NCBI GenBank assembly: GCA_045837725.1 | Contig: JBEWZL010000013.1 | Location: 558,001-622,000, forward strand | DNA: 64,000 nucleotides | Origin: Vermamoeba vermiformis | Lineage: Eukaryota; Tubulinea; Echinamoebida | Reading direction: 5' to 3' | In this document: in pieces, positions 55,979 to 64,000 of the stretch | Numbering within the stretch: position 1 is the first letter of the stretch | Layout of the letters: each line of letters begins with the position of its first letter | The notes under the pieces: model-generated | What the model was told of the DNA's origin: nothing | The model's database searches: none | What the model saw: only the letters and a program-made list of their open reading frames with translations | Program-made: the position numbers and the translations under genes

Positions 55979-57178
55979 TTAATAGCTGTGCTTACAAGGG
56001 CATCCATTCGCGTGCAAGTATTCACCAATTTCGTCGCTCATATACGCAACATCGCAGGCGAGTGCGTGCCACGGACAGCCATGTTCGTGCGCGTATTTGA
56101 TGCAGTCGAGTGAGCCATAGAACGCTGCACCTAAGATAGTCTCAGCGTCCCAGGGACACTTGTTCTCGTGCAAATACTGCAGGATTTTAATATGCCCATG
56201 TCTGGCGGCGTCTTCGCACGTTTGTTCGTTCCATTCACAGCCGATTTCGTGCAAATATTGAAGCACGTGCAAGTGACCGGATCTCGCGGCCAAGTTACAC
56301 GTTGTATAGGACGATTGGATGCCGTTATCGTAAAAATAACGCACTAGATGCAGGTGTCCTGCAGTTATTGCTGCGTCGCAGTCAGAGGAGTTGAAAGTAA
56401 TGCCGTTTTGATGAAGGCAAATGACGCTCTCCAAAGATCCGGATCTCACTGCCGCCGTGCTGATTTCCCATGAATTGGCAAGAGTTAGCGGGACGTTGTC
56501 GAGTGCAAGCTTAATACATTCGATATTGCCTGCGCTCGCCGCTTCTTTTGCCGCATCCAAAACGACTTTGTAACCGTCTTTTACGAGCTGTTTAAACACT
56601 TCAAAATGTCGGTTTCGCACTGCTGTGAATGTGATTAATTCACTGACTCTACAGCCAGCTTGTACTGCATATTTAAAGCAGTCGTAGTGTCCACCAGTGA
56701 TTGCTCCCGTTGTAGTGTCTAGATCTCGAGAGCATCCATTGTCAATTGCGTACTTTAAGCAGTCCAGATGGCCTCTAGATGCAGCCTTTTTGCATACTTT
56801 CGCATTCCACTCGCAGCCATTTTCGTGCACGTATTTCAGGCACAATAAACTGCCTCCTTGCGCGGCGTTCCAGGCGGTTTTTTTGTTCCAAGGCGATCCG
56901 TGTTCATAAGCGTATTTTAAACAATTAAAATAGCCTCTGTAAGCCAAATAAGAGCATAATAAATCCTCTGGTTGCAAATCCGGGTCTTCTCCAAACAGAT
57001 CGTCTTCTAATTTTGCGTATCTCGCCAAATAAGCTCTGCAGAGTTGGTATAAATGCTTTGACGTGCATTTAATAAATGCAAGCTCCCATCTAATGACCGA
57101 AGCAGGCGTGTAGTAGCCACATGATTCTTCGTTTAGCCAGTCAAACACTGACATCCACACATCATCCGGTAAATCCAT
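55979..57178 (-). CDS. F-box plus ankyrin-like repeat protein
   Basis: An intronless 399-aa gene, unusual in this intron-rich window. The N-terminus (MDLPDDVWMSVFDWLNEES) resembles an F-box. From about residue 80, at least nine ankyrin-like repeats of roughly 27-30 aa follow, with the type GHLDCLKYAIDNGC, GSLDCIKYAHEHGCPWHA. The HGCPW variant of ankyrin is abundant in free-living amoebae and in giant viruses that infect them. The protein is probably an adaptor of a ubiquitin ligase. The lack of introns and the viral-type repeat could reflect an old transfer, but base composition does not stand out, so this is only a possibility. Confidence 0.85.
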   Translation of the reverse strand: MDLPDDVWMSVFDWLNEESCGYYTPASVIRWELAFIKCTSKHLYQLCRAYLARYAKLEDDLFGEDPDLQPEDLLCSYLAYRGYFNCLKYAYEHGSPWNKKTAWNAAQGGSLLCLKYVHENGCEWNAKVCKKAASRGHLDCLKYAIDNGCSRDLDTTTGAITGGHYDCFKYAVQAGCRVSELITFTAVRNRHFEVFKQLVKDGYKVVLDAAKEAASAGNIECIKLALDNVPLTLANSWEISTAAVRSGSLESVICLHQNGITFNSSDCDAAITAGHLHLVRYFYDNGIQSSYTTCNLAARSGHLHVLQYLHEIGCEWNEQTCEDAARHGHIKILQYLHENKCPWDAETILGAAFYGSLDCIKYAHEHGCPWHALACDVAYMSDEIGEYLHANGCPCKHSY

Positions 57179-57564
57179 CTCTATTCTGAATATGACCTAC
57201 AAGGCATTAATAATTAGAAATATCCAATATTATTCAATTATGTCGCATTCAAAAAATCGATTAAAAATTCGAGAATAGTATGTCACGTTGCAAACTATTA
57301 AAGTTAATCAATAGATGATTAAAATTATTAGTAATTAATAAAAAGCTACCCGTTAAGTAGCGGAAAGCGTGAAGGGAAATAAACTATTATTGGCATACCC
57401 TTCCTGGTTCCTATTAAATACAGTTAAATTATCCTTAGTTAACAAGTGTTGATACTATTATTGAGGGAAAAAAAAGTCGTTGTTGGCCCTCGTCCAAAAT
57501 AACGCGCCCTGGTTCAATGGTAATGACTTAAGTCGCCGGATTTTAGCAACTGAAGGGTTTATAA
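57179..57564. other. Intergenic region
   Basis: AT-rich sequence lies between the ankyrin gene start and the LRR gene end, both on the minus strand. A patch around 57,500-57,520 looks superficially like a Pol III B box, but no tRNA fold can be built. Nothing else is seen. Confidence 0.45.
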
Positions 57565-59420
57565 CTACTTATAAGATTTAAAAATATCTTGAACAACGTT
57601 ATCAAGCGGTTCCACGCCAGGGTGAGTGACGTGTGACAAGATCTTGATCCAAAGTTCGCGTGGAAGCATCGCCAGCGCTTGATGACTTCGTGCAATATTG
57701 TGGGACAGAATGACAACTTTGAATTGTGCCTCCGACTTGAGCTGTCTGTTGCGTTTCAATAACGATGGCACATTCTTCATTCCTCCTCGTACCGGATTTA
57801 TCGTTGTCAGTGCGTAATTGGTTTGCAATAGCTGAGTGATTGTGCTTTCAACCATCGGTACTTCGTCATCAAACAAACAACCGAGGCCAATGTGGGTTAC
57901 GCTGGTGTTTTTTCTGAGTCCGTCGCATAGTACGTCAAGGTTTCTTGCACTATCGAATTTGCACCCAACTGCCAAATGACGAAGGGTGGTGTTAACTTCA
58001 AGCATATTAGCAACACTCTGCAATCCTTCAAAGTCATATTGGTGTCGTCCGCAGAGAAGATTGAGTTTGCGAATAGTTTTGTTCTTCATCATAGCGTCAC
58101 TAATAATTACAAGCATTTCATCGGTAAGTCTTAGAGCTAACGATAAATTTGTCAGTGATGTGGTTGCTCTGATTAAATCTGCTATCAATTTAATGTGCTC
58201 AATATGGAATTCTAAATTCGCAAGTTCAATGCTGTCAAGCTGTTCGTTGTCTTCAGAGCGTCACATAATGCCTTTAATCCTTCAATATCTTCCTTAACAC
58301 ATATTATCCTGAGACTTTTCAAAGTAGAATTATGCTTCAATCCTTCGGCCAAAGGCGTGCAACTGAAAATTTGTGGCAAAGCCAAGTTCGTCAAGCACGT
58401 GTTTGTTTTCAACGCATTGCCCAGAATTGTAACTTCGTCTTTTTGCATTTCGCAAGAAACATCTAAGTTTGAAATTTTGATTTGATTGTGAGCCAGTGCG
58501 TTGAATAACAACTTGGGAGCTTGATCTGTTTCTAGGCTCAAATACAAACTCTTCAAAGTTGTATTGACCTTCAACCCTGATAATACGAGCTCCATATCCT
58601 CGGCAGTAGTATCGTCTTCAAGTGACAGCGATAACTTCTCGAGTATTTTGTTCTCGCTGAGAATTTTGTTGACATAATGACATTGACCGTTCGACACACA
58701 TAAGGTCAATTCTCTCATTGACGGGTGGCTTGATAAAATCGGAGTGATTAATGTCCAGTATTCTGCTGTAGCTACTTCCTTCAATGCGAAGTAACTTTTC
58801 AGCTGATTGTTCTGAAGTGCATCCGCTAACGCTTGGCATTCATCCAACGTCGCTGGCTCGAACGGAATCTTCAATTCTTCTAATGTTTGTAAATGTTGTA
58901 GTGCTTGTAGAATACTGCTGAGATTGATGTCCACGCCGGCGTCCTTCCGCAGAAAAATTTTACGGATGCGACTTGCCCGGATTGCCGTCGCCAATTTATC
59001 TAGATTTTCCTTGTCCAAATTAGTATAAAAATCGAGGCTAGCACTCGCAGGATCTTTGTGTTCTCGAATGACATTTGAAATGAAATCCACGTCTTTGTTG
59101 TTGCGGATTGACCACAGAATCGACTTTTCACGCAATAACATGTCGTGAAATAAGTGCCATTTGTCTTTCGGTATGTCTTGCAATTTTATTTTGTCATAGC
59201 ACCAGGGATAGAAGCTGAATGGACCGTTGTGGTTTAGTGCTTGCTGAACGTCGTTTATAATTGGAATGTCTGCCTTTAAAATAATTAGCAGCTTCCCTAT
59301 CGGAGTATTTTAAAATATTTTAAAATAAAACTAATTATTAGACTCAGTTATTCTCCGGTCCCATGGGAAAAGACCGAAAATTAATTTGCTTAAATGATAG
59401 CTTACCTCGTCGCTCTCCAT
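57565..59420 (-). CDS. LRR (RI-type) protein, paralogue of the 30-kb gene, with one apparent frameshift
   Basis: Exons: 59420-59406 (ATGGAGAGCGACGAG) and 59273-57565. It has the same layout as the LRR gene at 29.7-31.6 kb: MES start, tiny first exon, phase-0 intron, IPKDKWHLFHDMLL, RI-type leucine repeats, and a C-terminus with RNRQLKSEAQFKVVILSH and LPRELWIKILSHVTH. Around 58,205-58,215 the repeat SLTALNL passes into another frame that continues NLEFHIEHIKLIADL. One base appears to be missing; with it the protein would be about 574 aa. Either the gene was recently inactivated or this is a sequence error. The LRR part has diverged far from its paralogue, while the last 150 bases are nearly identical. 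Confidence 0.75.
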
Positions 59421-59566
59421 CCTCAGTTTAGTCGAGCTTTTTACTAATTTTATCTACTTGGTTTGTAGCAACCGTTGTAAGTCGTTGTGGATCCACAACG
59501 TAAATAAACAAAAATAAAAACAATTTTTTGTGGAGATCAACCACAAGCTTCAAATCTTTGTCAAAA

Positions 59567-61247
59567 ATGGAAGTAAATCCGTGAGTATCAATAATATAGA
59601 TCGTAGAGCTGAAAATAACGTCTAACGCCGCCTCTTTAATAGATCTGAAAATCAGTTTTTCAGCAATAAGGACACGTTCCTCAATATGACTATTTTTCTA
59701 TCGATGAAAGCTATATATAGAATGCGTTGCGTGTCTAGATTATTTAATTTATGGCTATCTGATCTACAAAATAATATTGCATGGAAAAAGAAAATTCAGT
59801 TAATGTTTCCTGATTCATACGAAGAGATATTACAGAATCCATTCGGAGATCAAATGCAAAGAGTATTGAAATATGATTCATTTGTAGATGAAGGACACTT
59901 TGTATCGTATTTTTCAGATCCTTTACGTTGCGAACGAAACTGCTATCAGATCGTGTATCAAATTCCTTGGCTCACTGATACATTTTTAATTGCTCTCGAA
60001 GAAGTTATTTATTTATATAACGCAGTCTCAGCCTCAATACTAGCCAATTTGAAATTGCAGTTTTCAAATTATGACGTGTTACTTAATATCAAAGGTACGA
60101 TAACAATATATATGGCTATTTTTTAACCTTTTGGAATTTATAGACCATAAAATTGGGTTCTTAGAACCAGATGATAATATCCTGATAGTGTATCGCTTAG
60201 AGAACGGATCATTCATTCATGAACGCACCGAGACATCACCTGATTTCATAAATCTTTTACGACAAATTTATGGCGACTATGTGATAGAAAGAGAAGATTT
60301 TGCAACAGAAGTGTCGTATTCATTCCGTTCAATATCAAAGAACGAACTAGCAAAGAAAATTTCATTTCCGGCCTCAGAGTGTTTTGAAGAGTTATCAGCG
60401 TTGGATCCAGTTATATACATTTGCTATCAAGACACAAATTATGCAAATTACTTCATTTGCGAGCTTAATTGCATCACTCAATGTGAACGGCAGTTGTATT
60501 CGAGCAAATTGAAAGTTTGCGTTAGTGATGGTGACCAAGGAATTCAGTCAATTAAACTGACAGAAAATGCACACGGAAAATATTTGAAGATTTATCAATG
60601 TGGATATAAAGACTATTATGTGGAAATATTCGATCTGACGCACCACAAAGTGATTTACTCCGGAAAATTTTACGACGAATTCGATCAGCAAGCGCGAGAA
60701 TTTTGGTCGAGTTTGACGTATAATCCCGGAACACCTTATTTCAGCGTTGCTGGTAAACATTTGTTCATATTTTATCTATCGGTTTAGTTCTAACGTTAAT
60801 CTTGTCTCAGATCACGTCTTAACCGTCCAAAAATTCGATCTTGCGAATACGAATGTATCCCACAAAGATGCAAAGGTCGAAATGTACTATACTTATGACC
60901 AACCACGAGATTTTTTGGGATCGCATTCAATAAGCAAGATGAGGTGGCTAAACGAGGACATTTTGACGTTCAAATATAGCAAAGATTCTTTCCGTTTAGC
61001 ATCGTTCAAAAAGCCAATGATTCGCCAAGTGTTTTTTTCGATAAAAAGATGCAACGTCATTGGCCAAATCGAAGAAGATGTGAAGGATGTTTTTGTCGAT
61101 GGAGACAACGTATTCTGCTTCGCTCGGACTGACGAGATATACCATATTCAGTTGGATATGTCATACGTGGAAGCAAAAACTAAGAAAAGGAAGCTTTTGG
61201 AGGTCGCTGACGAAGATACTCAAATCGCCAAAAAAGCGAAAAACTAA
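59567..61247 (+). CDS. F-box-like protein with a propeller-type C-terminal region, unknown
   Basis: A 503-aa protein. Exons: 59567-59580 (14 nt), 59643-60094, 60144-60752, 60811-61247; phases close. The N-terminus (FLSMKAIYRMRCVSRLFNLW, then WKKKIQLMFPD) matches the latter half of an F-box. The rest has regular beta-type stretches (NILIVYRLENGSFIHER, YYVEIFDLTHHKVIYSGKF, NVFCFARTDEIYHIQLD) that look like degenerate propeller blades without WD signatures. The tail is basic (AKTKKRKLLEVADE...IAKKAKN) and could be a nuclear signal. It may be a substrate receptor of an SCF ligase; the family is not identified. Confidence 0.7.
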
Positions 61248-61360
61248 TAAATATTTTCGGATGTGCTTACAAGATGCATTTGTCCAACTACACTCGCGTA
61301 CGGTCCTTAAATTTGTTGATACAAAGAGCTAATACCACAAGTACCAGTCATTGGTTACAG

Positions 61361-63078
61361 CTAAGCAGTATAATTTATTGCGCCTTTTTGATGCTGGATC
61401 AAACTGCTGTACTCATTCGCTGAGCCTAAATTATCAGTACTTCCACCAGTCGTTTGTCCCTCGTTGATCTTACGGCCATTATCTACAGTATCCTTTCGCT
61501 TACAACAAGAGCAGCACGTCTCTGCTAAGAACTCTCGCGAAGGATAAACGAACGCATCCAAAAAGCCCTTAAGTGACAATGAGTTAGCACAAACGTAATT
61601 GCATAATATAGCATTAGAAATTGAAAAATATTTACGTTATTATCATTCAATCGGTCAATTGTATTTGCAAAACGGATTCGATCCGAACATTCGATTTGCT
61701 TAACGAGACTTACTTCGAGTGGGAATATCGTAGCCTGCAATAGGAACAGTATGAAAATCGATTGCTGTGAAATAGTGTTCTGAACACGGTTCACTAAGGC
61801 TGTGTAACGGCAAATTAGTCGAAATCTTGTTTCGAAAAAGAAATACTAATTCGTACCTGGCAAGTTGGTCACTATAGAGACTAATAAGAACATTAATAAG
61901 CGCATATAAGCCTTCTTTTTCACGAATGACATGTATCTGTTGACTTGACGCATAATTTTGAAGTAGACTATTATGTTGTAAATCCAGATCACCATCAGCG
62001 GGATATAATACATTGATGCACGTAGCATCGGGTGGTCATTGTTGATCCAACACCTGTGATAATATAGCACAATCAGATTGAGAATGATCATAACGGAACT
62101 TAAGACCGATCTTCAAGAATGTCGCGAGATTGTCTTATTGAATGTAATTACCATGCAATTTTGTCTCCTGGATTTCCTTTACCAAAGCCGTGCATAAGAA
62201 ATATGGCTATAATACTAAGAAGTGGAACTCCAAAGCCGACAATAATCGATCCGATTAAAACTTTTCTTAGCTTCGTGTCTGGCCATCCTTTACTAATACC
62301 CTGTGATATTATGTTAGTATTTATAGCATACAGTAATATATTTAAGCCATTTGCGGCAAAGAGAGTCAAAGTGAATCCGATCTGTTTTTGGCTTACCAAA
62401 TGTAAATACGTTGCTATACAAGATGCCCACAAAATTGATGCGAAATCGAAATATTGCGTCGAGCTAGCCTATTATAATAGAGTTTAAGTATGATTGTCGC
62501 AAAATAACAAAAATGAGATTCTCGTTGGTAATTTCGAGCGATTGTTCCGAGTTTGATTAAGAAGTACCTGAATAAGGCATAATATGCTATCAGGTTCATT
62601 ATCCATCCTCCAATATAATACACTAATGACGCCCGTCAAGCCTTTGCCCATATTTGATACACTAAAGTAAATTTTCCGTTAGGCCCGATCCGTATTAAAA
62701 AAATTATTATTGCATAGAAGTAGGTCATATAATTATTATCTAATATTCTATTAAAGTTTGACGGTATGACTTACCATAAATAAAAAACGAGAGATCGACC
62801 ACTTTGACCCTTCTTACTGCACAAAAATAAGATGATAACTACAAATGCGCCTAATGCGCCCAAACAGCTCGAAATAACTCGGCCAAGCCTAAAATAAGCC
62901 GATCAGATCTCGCGTGTTGCAAAATAATTTTTGTTCTTCTGCACGCGTCGACAAAATAATATACATGCTTGATTTTAATAATAAATAAATAATTTGTTTG
63001 TGAAGTAGATAATTATTTGTTGCAGGACAATTTCACCTACCGAACTATTTCGATCTCGTGATCTGTCAAATCAGGCAT
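61361..63078 (-). CDS. cAMP-receptor-like seven-transmembrane GPCR
   Basis: A 350-aa receptor of the class that includes Dictyostelium cAR and Crl proteins. Exons: 63078-63041, 62888-62775, 62661-62568, 62468-62152, 62053-61857, 61799-61714, 61567-61361; phases close. A short acidic N-terminus is followed by seven hydrophobic helices: LGRVISSCLGALGAFVVII with RSLVFYL after helix 1; a Cys-containing loop (SILCLIQ); helix 3 (SILWASCIATYLHLV); helix 4 (GSIIVGFGVPLLSIIAIFL); the CWINND loop; helix 5 (MYYIPLMVIWIYNIIVYF); helix 6 (LLMFLLVSIVTNLP); and helix 7 LQATIFPLEGFLDAFVYP. The ligand is unknown. The Ser/Gly/Asn-rich tail is short, with a CCSCCKRK cluster just after helix 7 that may be palmitoylated. 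Confidence 0.9.
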
Positions 63079-63220
63079 TATCGCTGTTTAACTTGATAAG
63101 GATTTTATACACACGCAGACATTATATTATATAGATACTGTTGGTTCTGATCAAAAATATTAAAATTAATGCACGTTTGTCCTCGTTACTATTTTTTGCT
63201 CCTTTCCCAAGCGAACACCA

Positions 63221-64000
63221 ATGATGAGTAATATTAAAATCTATTGTATATTGTTATCTATATTATGTATATTTTGGTAAGTATCATCTGCTTTCAGTGA
63301 TACTAGTAATTATGGCTGATCGGCATCTCTTTTAGCCTTGGCGTGCGAAGTGACGAGGATCAACAAAATTACAGCGTAAAAGGCACTATTAAATTTCATA
63401 TTCGAGGCAATGATAGCTTTCACGTCACACCTGAATTGAAGAAGAAAGCTTTAGATGATCTTCGAGTGTATTTGTCTGGCAACGGACTTCACTTCACCAC
63501 TTTGGCGAAAAAAGATGCTTCATTCTCATTGTATCCAATTATACGCTTTATAATAATTTTAAACACGACTCAAATTTTTAAAATATTTTTGCAATATTAC
63601 TTTCCGGATTCAGCCAGACAAATACTACTTTCCGTGATAATATTGTATATTTACTACACGTTATATATTTAATTGATTATTTCCTTGACTCTTTTGCAGT
63701 GACAACGTACCAAGCGGCAATTACATATTGGAAGCGGCCTCCACCATCTTTGATTACCCTCCGGTACGTTACTTAAGGATATTAAAAGCAAACAATAGTA
63801 TTTACGAGGCATTTAGCTTAAAGTCGATGTTGGCGTCAAGAACAAAGGCAAGATCCGTGCCAAAATGCTCGATGATTTGTCAGCTCCTTACCCGATCTCC
63901 ATGGAACCTGTTGGCCGATTGAACTACTTCGAGGTAAGCCTAAGCAATATGTTGTATTATTATAATGTCGTGATCTAATTGCGTTGTTTGTTGTAGGAGA
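63221..64000 (+). CDS. ER membrane protein complex subunit 7 (EMC7), 5' part
   Basis: Exons in the window: 63221-63276, 63336-63530, 63700-63763, 63817-63933, and a fifth beginning at 63997; the gene continues past the window. A signal peptide (MMSNIKIYCILLSILCIF) is followed by the EMC7 beta-sandwich: YSVKGTIKFHIRG, ASFSFDNVPSGNYILEAAST, DVGVKNKGKIRAKMLDD, PYPISMEPVGRLNYFE. These match the order and key residues of EMC7 (SGSYVVEV, KGKMRARYV, PYPLQM, YF). The EMC inserts tail-anchored and multi-pass membrane proteins at the ER; subunit 7 sits on its lumenal face. Confidence 0.9.

Noticed and set aside
57500-57530. Possible tRNA B-box-like sequence ggttcaatgg
   Set aside because: No acceptor, D or anticodon stems can be formed around it and no T-run terminator follows.
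1-64000. CRISPR arrays, prokaryotic operons or ribosome binding sites
   Set aside because: The window has dense spliceosomal introns and eukaryotic-only protein families; no direct-repeat/spacer array was seen.

Overview
This is an intron-dense eukaryotic nuclear window. Introns are short (mostly 45-150 nt), AT-rich and GT-AG. About 28 genes sit on both strands, often only tens to a few hundred bases apart. The gene mix points to an amoebozoan-like protist, although the species cannot be named from sequence alone. It includes a cAMP-receptor-like seven-helix GPCR, tyrosine-kinase-type receptors, several F-box/LRR/WD40/ankyrin-type proteins, a Tctex1 dynein light chain, an EMC7 subunit and a glucokinase-regulatory-protein homologue. 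No virus-like element, LINE, SINE, DNA transposon or CRISPR array was recognised. The last gene is cut by the window edge.

Region 1 (0.3-16 kb) is a family cluster. Two receptor kinases on the minus strand carry an L-type-lectin-like ectodomain, one EGF module, a Pro-Val-rich stalk, a membrane helix and an HRDLAARN kinase. A mitochondrial ABC transporter of the Atm1/ABCB7 type follows. Then come two plus-strand paralogues with the same lectin, EGF and stalk modules but no kinase; these end in a different conserved domain and a hydrophobic tail. In both pairs the C-terminal halves are nearly identical at DNA level while the lectin domains have diverged strongly. A degenerate relic of the C-terminal exon lies upstream of the second pair. 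The whole looks like a candidate cell-surface recognition locus.

Region 2 (16-32.5 kb) holds an RRM/zinc-knuckle/F-box/LRR fusion, a membrane-anchored GH20 hexosaminidase and two small membrane proteins. It also has a broken FG-GAP-like secreted gene, a CDC123-family protein ending in a CaaX box, an NmrA-like NADPH-binding protein, a DYNLT light chain, an LRR protein and an unidentified charged protein.

Region 3 (32.7-46.8 kb) holds a secreted sedolisin protease, an F-box/WD40 protein, a RING protein, the SWC5/CFDP1 (Bucentaur) chromatin factor and the glycine decarboxylase P-protein. One intron of the last gene contains a complete tRNA-Leu(CAG) gene.

Region 4 (46.8-55.4 kb) is a segmental duplication. 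An SGNH hydrolase and a small GPI-type secreted protein were duplicated together. The junction between copies still carries a fragment of the glucokinase-regulatory-protein gene fused to a 32-nt fragment of glycine decarboxylase. This is what a tandem duplication of the interval between those two genes, followed by deletions, would leave.

Region 5 (55.9-64 kb) holds an F-box/ankyrin-like repeat protein, a second LRR protein (paralogue of the one near 30 kb, with one apparent frameshift), an F-box-like protein, the GPCR and the start of EMC7.

Exon boundaries below were derived by hand from splice signals and reading-frame continuity; nearly all multi-exon models close in frame over their full length. 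Functions rest on motif recognition, not on database searches.
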